NCBI GenBank assembly: GCA_965197665.1 | Contig: CBDANO010000005.1 | Location: forward strand, 1,116,001 to 1,180,000 | Source: CBDANO01 sp965197665 | GTDB taxonomy: Bacteria > Chloroflexota > Dehalococcoidia > Lucifugimonadales > UBA3495 | Reading direction: 5' to 3' | DNA length: 64,000 nucleotides | In this document: positions 52,054-59,682 of the stretch, in pieces | Numbering within the stretch: the stretch's first letter is position 1 | Layout of the letters: each line of letters starts with the position of its first letter | Notes under the pieces: model-generated | Databases searched by the model: none | What the model was told of the DNA's origin: nothing | The model's input: the letters and a program-made list of their open reading frames with translations, nothing else | Made by a program: the position numbers and the translations under genes

Positions 52054-53916
52054 ATGATGGCGGAACCGGAAACTGAAATAGTGGACTGCGACGTGCTCGT
52101 CATCGGCGGGGGAATGGCCGGCTGCGGCGCCGCCTTCGAAGCCACCCACTGGGCCAAGGGACTGCGGGTGGTGATGGTGGACAAAGCGGCTACGGACCGC
52201 AGCGGCGCCACCGGAGAGGGGCTCTCCGCCATCAACTGCTACATGGGCATGCGGTGGGGTTGGAACCGGCCGGAGGACTACGTGGAGTACGTCCGAAATG
52301 ACATGATGGGCATCGTCCGCGAGGACCTGACCTACGACGTCGCCCGCCACGTGGACGGCACCGTGCACCTGTTCGAGCAATGGGGTCTCCCCTTCTGGAA
52401 GGAGGATGACGGCACCTACGTCCGGGAGGGACGCTGGCAGGTGATGATTCACGGCGAGTCCATCAAACCGATAATCGCCGAAGCCGCCAAGACGGCGTTG
52501 GGCCCGGAAAATCATTATCAGAGGGTATTCATTACTCACCTGCTGACCGGGGATGACGACAATAACCGGATAGCCGGGGCCATGGGCTTCGACGTGCGGA
52601 GCAACAAGGTATACCTGTTCAGGGCCAAGGCGGTTATTAGCGCGGCCGGCGGCACCACGGCTTTGTTTCGACCACGCAACGTCGGCGAGGGCAGCGGCCG
52701 GACTTGGTATTCCATCTTCGATACCGGGTCCGTCTACGGGATCATCATCCCGGTGGGCGCCGAGATGACCCAAATGGAGCACCGCTTCGTGCCCAGCCGG
52801 TTCAAGGACAGCTACGGGCCGGTGGGCGCTTGGTCCCAACTTTTCCGGGCCGACTTCCATAATGCCTACGGCCAGAACTATTTTCAGGAGCGTCTGCCCG
52901 AGCTAAAGAAATACGATCCCTACGGCTCAGTGGTCCCAACGCCCACTCCACTAAGGAACCACTTGTTGCTCACCGAGATACAGGCGGGCCGGGGGCCCAT
53001 ATATTTGCGCACGCCGGAAGCAATAGAAAACCTGGCGGCGGGAGACCCCGTAAAAAAGCGGAAGGTGGTCGAGGAAGCCTGGGAGGACTTCCTGGATATG
53101 ACCGTCTCCCAAGCCCTCCTATGGGCGTCGCAAAACATAGCGCCGGAGGAGAAACCGTCGGAAGTGGTCTTGGCCGAGCCTTACATCATGGGGTCCCACT
53201 CGGGGGAAGCGGGCGCTTGGGTCAGCGGACCCGAAGGCGTCTCGCCTCAAGACTACCGATGGGGATACAACAAGATGACCACGGTCAGCGGCCTTTTCGC
53301 CGCCGGGGACGGCGTCGGCGCCTCCCCTCACAAGTTTTCTTCCGGGTCATTCACCGAGGGCCGGCTGGCCGGCAAAGCCGCCGTGGCTTACGCCTACGAT
53401 CACTCGAGGGCGTCTACCGTCAGCGATCACAAGGTCACGGCCATGAAAAATGAAATCCTGCGGCCTCTGCTCACCTTCGACCGGCATCAGGGAGCGTCGA
53501 CGGACCCGGAAGTGAACCCCCACTACCTCCGTCCTAAACAGGGCCTGTTCCGCCTCCAAAAGCTCATGGACGAGTATGCCGCCGGAGTAGCCGCCGGGTT
53601 CACCACCAACGAACCGACGCTGTTGCGGGGGCTGGAGCTGATGGCCATGCTCCGGGAGGACCTGGAACTGCTGGCGGCGCGAAACCGCCATGAGTTGCTC
53701 CGTTGTTGGGAGTTGGTTCACCGGGCCTGGGTGGGTGAGGCCCACATGCGCCACTTGTTGCACCGGAAAGAGACCAGATGGCCGGGCTATTACTACCGGT
53801 CCGACTACCCCGATATGGACGAGAAGGACTGGCGGGTTTTCGTCAACTCCAGGTACGACCCGGCAACCAAAGAGTGGACCGTGTTCTCCCGGCCATGTCT
53901 CCGGATCTTCAAGTAA
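52054..53916 (+). CDS. aprA: Adenylylsulfate reductase, alpha subunit (AprA)
   Basis: 620 residues from ATG 52054, which has AAGG six bases upstream. FAD-binding 'DVLVIGGGMAGCGAAFEATH' at the N-terminus, then 'TDRSGATGEGLSAINCYMGM'. Mid-protein 'HRFVPSRFKDSYGPVGAWSQ' and later 'HSGEAGAWVSGPEGVSPQDY' are AprA-like. 'FAAGDGVGASPHKFSSGSFT' is the second FAD loop. It reduces APS to sulfite and AMP, or the reverse. The window contains no aprM, qmoABC or dsr genes. Confidence 0.95.
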   Translation: MMAEPETEIVDCDVLVIGGGMAGCGAAFEATHWAKGLRVVMVDKAATDRSGATGEGLSAINCYMGMRWGWNRPEDYVEYVRNDMMGIVREDLTYDVARHVDGTVHLFEQWGLPFWKEDDGTYVREGRWQVMIHGESIKPIIAEAAKTALGPENHYQRVFITHLLTGDDDNNRIAGAMGFDVRSNKVYLFRAKAVISAAGGTTALFRPRNVGEGSGRTWYSIFDTGSVYGIIIPVGAEMTQMEHRFVPSRFKDSYGPVGAWSQLFRADFHNAYGQNYFQERLPELKKYDPYGSVVPTPTPLRNHLLLTEIQAGRGPIYLRTPEAIENLAAGDPVKKRKVVEEAWEDFLDMTVSQALLWASQNIAPEEKPSEVVLAEPYIMGSHSGEAGAWVSGPEGVSPQDYRWGYNKMTTVSGLFAAGDGVGASPHKFSSGSFTEGRLAGKAAVAYAYDHSRASTVSDHKVTAMKNEILRPLLTFDRHQGASTDPEVNPHYLRPKQGLFRLQKLMDEYAAGVAAGFTTNEPTLLRGLELMAMLREDLELLAARNRHELLRCWELVHRAWVGEAHMRHLLHRKETRWPGYYYRSDYPDMDEKDWRVFVNSRYDPATKEWTVFSRPCLRIFK

Positions 53917-53988
53917 ACCGCGAATGAACCGGGGACGGGCCGGCGCGGGCAGCGGCCCGGGAGCAAGAAGCGGTCCCTTCCCAAAGGT

Positions 53989-54378
53989 TTAGCCGGGTAT
54001 ACGAACCACCGCCTCGACTTCCACCAAGTACTCGGGGCGAACTAGGGCGGCGACCACCACGGTGCTGCTGGCCGGCGGACTGCTGGGCCAAGTCTCGGAG
54101 CGCACCTTGGCGTAGGCGGCGTAATCGTTGATGTCGGTAAGAAAGCAAGTAATCTTGACCGTGTCCTGAATCGTTGCCCCGGCGGCCTCGGCGATGGCCC
54201 GGACGTTGGCTATGACCTGCCGGGACTGGGCTTCGCAGTCGCCCTCGCCGACCAAGGCGCCGCTGCTGTCGGTGCTTATGTTGCCGGAGATGAATAGCAG
54301 GTCCCCAACCCGGATACCCGGTGAAAGCGCGGGGTTCGGAGCAATTCCCGAAGGGGTTATCGGCGTGCGCTCTGGCAT
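53989..54378 (-). CDS. RidA/YjgF family protein
   Basis: 129 residues from ATG 54378, which has GGAGGT seven bases upstream (an in-frame TTG five codons earlier lies on the ribosome binding site). 'SPGIRVGDLLFISGNISTDS' and 'AIAEAAGATIQDTVKITCFL' match the RidA core. 'PPASSTVVVAALVRPEYLVE' with 'VEAVVR' gives the conserved Arg and Glu of the deaminase pocket. Acts on reactive enamine/imine intermediates. Downstream of rel. Confidence 0.9.
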   Translation of the reverse strand: MPERTPITPSGIAPNPALSPGIRVGDLLFISGNISTDSSGALVGEGDCEAQSRQVIANVRAIAEAAGATIQDTVKITCFLTDINDYAAYAKVRSETWPSSPPASSTVVVAALVRPEYLVEVEAVVRIPG

Positions 54379-54520
54379 TATGTTTACCTCCAAATATTAT
54401 TGGGCAAACCATCTACAGGGGTTTATCGACGTGAAGCCCGGCCATTATACCAGCGGCGGAGAAGTACGGGGGAGGGACGCCCCGCGTCTTGGCGGATCAA
54501 AAGAACCGGGGCCGGTTCGC

Positions 54521-56734
54521 TTAGTTGCGGGCCGTGGCCGGGATGCTGGACCGGTCGCGGGTAACTGAAGTGACTCCTCGGACTCCCTCGAGCTTGGCGA
54601 ACAACTTGCCCAATTGGTCCAACCCGGTGGTGTGCAGCGTCAGCTCGATGGTGACCGTGCCGTCCTCAAGCTCCCGGGTGATGACCGAGGCCATGTTGAC
54701 GCGTTCCTCGGAGACGGCCACGGTGATGTCCCGCAACAGTCCGACTCTATCGTAGGACGCCATCTTCACCCGGACCGGATACAAGGCTTCGGTCGCGCCC
54801 CAGTTCACCTTCACCACCCGGTCTTGCTCGTCTTCATTCCGCAAGCTGGCGCAGTCCTTCTTATGTACGGTAACGCCCCTAGTGCGGGTGATGAATCCAA
54901 GAATCTCGTCCCCGGGAATGGGATTGCAACACCGGGCCATGCGAATGAGCAAGTCCCCCACGCCCAAGACGGAAATGCCGGAACTGGGGCTGGACAAAGG
55001 AAGATTGGGCCGGGGCTGCTCGGCCAGCGGCTCCGATTCCTGGCGTGCTTGGGCCAGCCGGTGAGCCAACTGGCTCTCGGTAATTAAGCCCGATCCCAAG
55101 TGGGCCAAGAAATCGTCCATGTTGTCGTATTTGCAGATGGCCAGCACTTCATCGTCGGTCAGGCGATGGCTGAACCGCCTCAACTCCCGGCGCAGCAACT
55201 CCCGGCCCCGTTGGATGTTGCTGCTGCGGGCTTGGCGCCGGAACCATTGGCGGACCTTTTGGCGGGCGCTGGCCGAGACCACGTACCCCCGGTTGGGGTT
55301 GAGCCAGTCGAGGCTGGGGCCGCGGTCGGCCTTCGAAACAACGATTTCCACGGTGTCGCCGTTATCCAGAGGAGTATCCAAGGACACCAACCGGCCGTTC
55401 ACTTTGGCGCCAATGCACTTGTGCCCCAACTCGGTGTGAATCTTGTAGGCGAAGTCCACCGGAGTGGACCCGGCCGTAAGCTCGGCGATGTCTCCCTTGG
55501 GCGTGTACACAAACACTTGATCGTGGAAAATGTCCTGTTTGACCGACTCGATGAACTCGTCGGTACCGGCCACGTCTCGCTGCCACTCCAACAATTGGCG
55601 CAGCCAGGTCATTTTTTCTTCGAACCGCTGGTCGCCGGATTTTCCTTCTTTGTAGCTCCAGTGGGCCGCCACGCCGTATTCGGCGATCTGGTGCAAGTCG
55701 TAGGTCTTGATCTGCACCTCGAGGGGATTGCCGCCTTCGCAAATCACGGTAGTGTGGAGGGCCTGGTACAGGTTTTCCTTGGGGGTGGCTATGTAGTCGT
55801 CGATCTGCCCGGGGATGGGGCGCCAGAGTTCGTGGATCACTCCCAGGGTCATGTAGCAGTCTTCCTTGGTGTCCACCAGCACCCGCAAGGCGTACAAGTC
55901 GTATATGTCCTGTAGCTCCTTGCCTTGTTGGGCGTACTTTTGCATCTTGGTGTAGGTGCTGTAGATTCCCTTGGGCCTCCCGGTGACCTCTCCCTTGACG
56001 TTGAACCGCTCCATCTCTTGCCGGAGCTGGGCGGCGACTTTTTCGATGTAGGCTTCCCGTTCCACGCGTTTGGCGGCCAGCATGTTGGAGATTTGCCGGT
56101 AGTTGGCTTCGTCCAAGTGACGGAAGGCCAAGTCGTCGAGGCGCCACTTTATTTCCCAGATGCCGAGCCGGTGGGCCAAGGGCGAGTATATGTCCAGGGT
56201 TTCCTGAGCGATTCGCTTCCGCTTTTCCGGGGACAGCGCATCCAGAGTGCTCATGTTGTGCAACCGGTCCGCCAGCTTGATGAGGACCACCCGGATGTCC
56301 TCCGCCATTGAGACCAGCATCTTGCGCAAACTGTCGGCGTAGAGACTGTCCTGCTCGTCGCCGTGGGCCAGGCTGTTCTCCGTCGGGCCGTGAAACCGGG
56401 CGTCCATGCGGGTGAGCTTGGTTACGCCGTCGACCAACTTGGCGGATTCGGGGCCGAACCGCGCCTCCACCTCGTCCAAGGTCACACCGCAGTCCTCCAC
56501 CACGTCGTGCAGCAAGGCGGCGATGATGGTGTGGGGGTCCAAGCGGAGGTCGGCTAGGAACAGGGCGGTTTCCAGGGGGTGGGCAATGTAGGGTTCGCCC
56601 GACTTGCGGGTCTGACCGGTGTGGCACTCTTCGGCGTAGGCGTATGCCTGCCCTATGAGCTCCGTAGCCTCCTCTGGCAGGTAGGCGGTGACCCGGTCTA
56701 ATAAAGTTTTGTTGCTACTTACAGCTACCCCAAT
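54521..56734 (-). CDS. rel: Bifunctional (p)ppGpp synthetase/hydrolase (Rel/SpoT) with apparent ATT start
   Basis: About 737 residues. HD hydrolase domain with 'SGEPYIAHPLETALFLADLR' and 'AALLHDVVED' is intact. Synthetase domain 'GIYSTYTKMQKYAQQGKELQ', then 'QIDDYIATPKENLYQALHTT', followed by TGS ('VFVYTPKGDIAELTAGSTPV') and C-terminal ACT domain. The conserved N-terminus ('YLPEEATELIGQAYAYAEEC') lies upstream of the first TTG (56542), with no ATG, GTG or TTG between it and an in-frame TGA. The only good candidate is ATT at 56732-56734, with GAGG upstream. Confidence 0.9.
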   Translation of the reverse strand: MGVAVSSNKTLLDRVTAYLPEEATELIGQAYAYAEECHTGQTRKSGEPYIAHPLETALFLADLRLDPHTIIAALLHDVVEDCGVTLDEVEARFGPESAKLVDGVTKLTRMDARFHGPTENSLAHGDEQDSLYADSLRKMLVSMAEDIRVVLIKLADRLHNMSTLDALSPEKRKRIAQETLDIYSPLAHRLGIWEIKWRLDDLAFRHLDEANYRQISNMLAAKRVEREAYIEKVAAQLRQEMERFNVKGEVTGRPKGIYSTYTKMQKYAQQGKELQDIYDLYALRVLVDTKEDCYMTLGVIHELWRPIPGQIDDYIATPKENLYQALHTTVICEGGNPLEVQIKTYDLHQIAEYGVAAHWSYKEGKSGDQRFEEKMTWLRQLLEWQRDVAGTDEFIESVKQDIFHDQVFVYTPKGDIAELTAGSTPVDFAYKIHTELGHKCIGAKVNGRLVSLDTPLDNGDTVEIVVSKADRGPSLDWLNPNRGYVVSASARQKVRQWFRRQARSSNIQRGRELLRRELRRFSHRLTDDEVLAICKYDNMDDFLAHLGSGLITESQLAHRLAQARQESEPLAEQPRPNLPLSSPSSGISVLGVGDLLIRMARCCNPIPGDEILGFITRTRGVTVHKKDCASLRNEDEQDRVVKVNWGATEALYPVRVKMASYDRVGLLRDITVAVSEERVNMASVITRELEDGTVTIELTLHTTGLDQLGKLFAKLEGVRGVTSVTRDRSSIPATARN

Positions 56735-56845
56735 TTCGTAGCCTCGCCCGCTTGAATGATAGACGGTGGGGACGCTTCAAGCTTGGAAACGGCCTTCTTT
56801 TGTCGGATTCTACGCTTTTTCGAAAAAAAATACTACTCTGGCATT

Positions 56846-56980
56846 TGACTGAGCAAAGACCCTAAGAACTTTACACGGTTATTTGTCATTGATACGCTAG
56901 ACACGCTCAACCCCCTGGCGTCGGCCCCGGCTCACGTCAGGTCGTTCGAAAATGGGATCGGGTTGTGCGATCCCATTTTA
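56846..56980 (+). ncRNA. Possible small RNA ending at the 56950-56978 terminator hairpin
   Basis: The hairpin is in an intergenic region with no plus-strand gene in front of it. TTGACT at about 56846 with weak -10-like sequence further on could be its promoter. This is a guess based on an orphan terminator; no known RNA family was recognised. Confidence 0.2.
56950..56978 (+). terminator. Orphan intrinsic terminator hairpin
   Basis: AAATGGGATCG-ggttgtg-CGATCCCATTT, perfect 11-bp stem, followed by TATTTATTC. It is the clearest intrinsic-terminator-like structure in the window. Confidence 0.7.
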
Positions 56981-57218
56981 TTTATTCGAGGACAAATCTT
57001 CTCGGACCTATTACTATGCCAGCTACCCACATCAAAGCAATCCCCGAGTCCCCAGCAGACCTTATGAAAACTTTGGGCAGTAGCCTGTTGCGACATGCTC
57101 TTTTCGTCCATTATCGCGCCGCGCCGACGTCTAGCAGCCGCTGAGAGAACGAAAACATAGCCGGGCTGGGCCTGGAGGCCCTGAGATTGGGAGATAGCCG
57201 GTGGCAGAAGGAGCCGTC

Positions 57219-58091
57219 ATGTCCAATCCGCGCGCTGAATACTCTCCGATTTTCCATCGAAAGCCGTTGCGGCTTCCCGGCAACGCCCGGGTGGCGGTCT
57301 GGCCGGTGATCAACGTAGAAGAGTGGGACATCAACGCGGCCATGGCCCGGACCGTACTACCGAGTCCTCAAGGAGTCAGTCTGATCCCCGACATCGCCAA
57401 CTTTGGCTGGTTCGATTACGGTCTGCGCGTTGGATTCTGGCGATTCAAGCAGGTCCTGGACCGCCATGGCATCCGGGCGACGGTGAGCCTCAACGCTTCC
57501 GTCTGCCTCAGCTATCCCCAATTGGTGCGGGAGAGCCTGGATGCGGGTTGGGAGATGCTGGGCCACGGGTTCATACAGCGGGTGATCAACAGCGAGCCGG
57601 ACGAACGGGAGGTGATACGCCGCACCATCGACACCATCAGAGAGTTTACGGGCGCGGCGCCCCGGGGTTGGATGGGGCCGGGACTGGCCGAGACCTTTGA
57701 CACTCCGGATATTCTGGCCGAAGAAGGAATCGAATACGTGTGCGACTGGTGCAACGATGACCAGCCCTACGAAATGAAGGTCAAGAGCGGGCGCTTGGTC
57801 GCGGTGCCGTATACCGTGGAGCTCAACGACATTCCCATCTACTTGGTTCAACACCACGGCTCGGCGGAGATATTCCACCGGGCCAAAGACCAGTTTGACA
57901 CCCTCTACCGAGAAGGGGCGGAAAGCGCCCGCGTCATGGCCATTTCCACCCACCCGTATATTACGGGGGTACCCCACCGTATCAAGTACTACGACATGAT
58001 CTTCGACTACATTCGCCGGTTCGAAGGCGTCGTATTCATGACCGGCAGCGAGATTCTCGACTGGTTCAACGAGGCGTCCAAGAGCGAGTAA
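57219..58091 (+). CDS. Polysaccharide deacetylase family protein (allantoinase/PuuE-like), copy 3
   Basis: 290 residues from ATG 57219, which has AGAAGGAG five bases upstream. It aligns with the tandem pair at 20232 and 21202: 'LRLPGNARVAVWPVINVEEW', 'YGLRVGFWRFKQVLDRHGIR', 'EMLGHGFIQRVINSEPDERE' (metal-site His), 'WMGPGLAETFDTPDILAEEG' and 'ISTHPYITGVPHRIKYYDMI'. The region 'YVCDWCNDDQPYEMKVKSGR' matches the same place in the others. Its substrate is unknown. Downstream lies a remnant on the opposite strand. Confidence 0.9.
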   Translation: MSNPRAEYSPIFHRKPLRLPGNARVAVWPVINVEEWDINAAMARTVLPSPQGVSLIPDIANFGWFDYGLRVGFWRFKQVLDRHGIRATVSLNASVCLSYPQLVRESLDAGWEMLGHGFIQRVINSEPDEREVIRRTIDTIREFTGAAPRGWMGPGLAETFDTPDILAEEGIEYVCDWCNDDQPYEMKVKSGRLVAVPYTVELNDIPIYLVQHHGSAEIFHRAKDQFDTLYREGAESARVMAISTHPYITGVPHRIKYYDMIFDYIRRFEGVVFMTGSEILDWFNEASKSE

Positions 58092-58126
58092 ACCGCCCTC
58101 GAGGAAGCTCCTCTCGTGGCTCCAGC

Positions 58127-58468
58127 TCAACCCGAGGACTCTACCAGTCGTTCCTTCAGGTCCTCCGGGACTAGGCCCATCCGCTGGTTGAACCTTGTAA
58201 GCTCCCGCTCTCCGACCACGCGGGCGGACTCGATCATGAGCCGTATCCCCCCAATGAAGTCGGCGACGTTGATGTACTCCGCCTCGATTCCTCTATCCGG
58301 TGCGCCGTTATGGTAGTTGCCCAAGGGAAAGCCTATACCGGTGGTCCGGTAACCATAGCGGGCGAAGGCGCTGGCTTCGCACACGCCGCCACTCATCAAT
58401 TGCCGCTGGGCTTGGAATCTCAGCCATGGGGGATTGCTAACAGTCCAAAGGCCCTGCCCGGACGCCTC
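58127..58468 (-). pseudogene. C-terminal remnant of a zinc metallopeptidase (M20/M42-like)
   Basis: The frame is open for about 113 codons directly after the TAG stop of the upstream glycosyltransferase, in the same frame and with no start codon of its own until TTG/ATG near 58399-58402. The sequence 'SGGVCEASAFARYGYRTTGI' then 'FPLGNYHNG' and 'IEAEYINVADFIGGIRLMIE' looks like the last 110 residues of a peptidase that coordinates zinc with His and Glu at the C-terminus. The N-terminal 250 or so residues are missing. Probably a deletion relic; not expected to be functional. Confidence 0.6.
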
Positions 58469-59212
58469 CTATGGGGCGGGCCGGCGGCGGGAGAAGCGTC
58501 CCAGGCCAAAGCGAAATTGAAACGAAGCAGTAAACATGGAAGCGGTTCCTCGAAGGGCCTGTTTGGTCCCCATCTTGCTGCGGCCTCTAGTCCGGCCGGT
58601 GAAGAGGATTGGCGCTTCACAGACTTTGAGGCCCGACGCCAATACCAACAACGCCGCTTCCGGAACAAACTCAAAATCCTTGCCTTTGGCCCGGTCCACC
58701 ACCAGCGACGCCGCCCTTCTGGTGAATACTCGGAAGTTGGTGGTACACTCCCGCGGCGAGCCGGCGCACCAATGGTACAGCAGGTTGACCATGCGGCTGG
58801 CCAGGCGCCGCGGCAGGGCGTAATTTCTAACGCCGCCGCCGTCTACGTAGCGGCTGCCTTGAACGAGGTCTACGGTTCCACCCCGCATGACATCCAATAA
58901 ACGGGGCAGGTCCCGGGGATCATGGGAGCCGTCGGCGTCCATGGTCGCCACGTAGCTGGCGCCCTCGTTCATCGCTTCCTTCAGGCCGCGTCGAAGGGCC
59001 GAACCGAGGCCCAATCTGCTTGGACGGGCAATTACGGTCAGGTTGCCAAAGGTCTCGGCCAGTTCCCGGGCCACTTCTTGGGTGCCGTCCTGGCTGTTAT
59101 CGTCGACTACCAGTAGTTGCAGGTCCAGCCCCAAGCCCTCAAGCCCGCCGACCACTTGGGCCAGATTTTCGGCCTCGTTATAGGTTGGCAACACGACAGC
59201 CAACTCAGCCAT
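58469..59212 (-). CDS. Polyprenol-phosphate mannosyltransferase-like glycosyltransferase (GT2, DPM1-like)
   Basis: 247 residues from ATG 59212, which has GGAGG five bases upstream. 'LAVVLPTYNEAENLAQVVGG', 'LLVVDDNSQDGTQEVARELA' and 'YVATMDADGSHDPRDLPRLL' (DxD) are the GT2 motifs, and 'LVQGSRYVDGGGVRNYALPR' then 'RECTTNFRVFTRRAAS' are DPM1-type. 'RTRGRSKMG' is the C-terminal motif. No C-terminal membrane helices, so it is the soluble type. Makes polyprenyl-phosphate mannose used for glycan or protein mannosylation. An upstream start at 59251 is overlapped by a 16-bp tandem repeat and is less likely. Confidence 0.9.
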   Translation of the reverse strand: MAELAVVLPTYNEAENLAQVVGGLEGLGLDLQLLVVDDNSQDGTQEVARELAETFGNLTVIARPSRLGLGSALRRGLKEAMNEGASYVATMDADGSHDPRDLPRLLDVMRGGTVDLVQGSRYVDGGGVRNYALPRRLASRMVNLLYHWCAGSPRECTTNFRVFTRRAASLVVDRAKGKDFEFVPEAALLVLASGLKVCEAPILFTGRTRGRSKMGTKQALRGTASMFTASFQFRFGLGRFSRRRPAP

Positions 59213-59227
59213 GTCGGCCTCCGCCGG

Positions 59228-59259
59228 AGTGTCAATCGAGTAAAGTGTCAATCGAGTAA
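59228..59259. repeat. 16-bp perfect tandem repeat in the leader of the glycosyltransferase gene
   Basis: AGTGTCAATCGAGTAA occurs twice in a row, 59228-59243 and 59244-59259. It supports placing the start at 59212 and the repeat in the 5' untranslated part. Confidence 0.9.
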
Positions 59260-59274
59260 TATGAAGTATAAAGT

Positions 59275-59552
59275 GGACGACGCCGTTGTTACATTGCCAG
59301 TCCAGTCTCCAGCCCGAACAACTTGTCCATTTAATTAGCTAACGGCGCGTGCAAGTTTCTTATCGCCCCTCCAGACATAACGTAAGGGTTGCCCCACCCC
59401 CGGAACGATAAGAGTGCGGTTGACCCGCCGCGACGGGCCAACCGCACTCTATTTCTCCCTTTGCACACGGGTCATATCGGACGAAGACGTTATTGTGCTG
59501 GCAATCCAATCCGCAGCCTGAAAAACCGGCACACAGGGTTAGCTAACGGCGC
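59275..59552. repeat. 74-bp imperfect direct repeat pair flanking a hairpin, upstream of the Ldh2 gene
   Basis: Copies at 59275-59348 and 59479-59552 (period 204) both run from GGACGA to TTAGCTAACGGCGC and share parts of the middle (GCCAGTCCA/GGCAATCCA, CAGCC). Between them is the 59411-59450 hairpin. Confidence 0.65.
59411..59450 (+). terminator. Long hairpin in the leader region of the Ldh2 gene
   Basis: AGAGTGCGGTTG-a-CCCG-ccgcga-CGGG-c-CAACCGCACTCT, 16 paired bases with one internal mismatch. ATTTCTCCCTTTG follows, so it could act as an intrinsic terminator or attenuator. No gene ends just upstream on the plus strand. Confidence 0.5.
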
Positions 59553-59555
59553 CGA

Positions 59556-59564
59556 TGCTATACT
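59556..59564 (+). promoter_or_regulatory. Extended -10 promoter candidate upstream of the Ldh2 gene
   Basis: TGCTATACT, an extended -10, ends 118 bases before the GTG at 59683. No good -35. Confidence 0.35.
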
Positions 59565-59682
59565 GGGGCGGGGCGCCGCGAAAGCCGGGGGACATGGTCT
59601 TGGGAAGCCTAACGAGGCCATTTCGTCCGGGGTCGCTAGGGTGTTTATTCGAGCGTTTCCCCCATTTCTTAGGAGGTGGACC

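Larger units (their letters stand above)
56735..57218. other. Intergenic region between divergent rel and deacetylase genes
   Basis: 484 bases, AT-richer than the surroundings. It holds a strong hairpin with T-tract at 56950-56980, which cannot be a terminator for rel, and no convincing ORF. TTGACT at about 56846 could be a -35 element, so a small RNA between there and the hairpin is possible. A minus-strand frame at 57131-57343 is a shadow. Confidence 0.5.

Noticed and set aside
55362..56627. 421-codon minus-strand frame overlapping rel
   Set aside because: Same strand, different frame from rel, with Arg/His/Gly-rich sequence and no family features.
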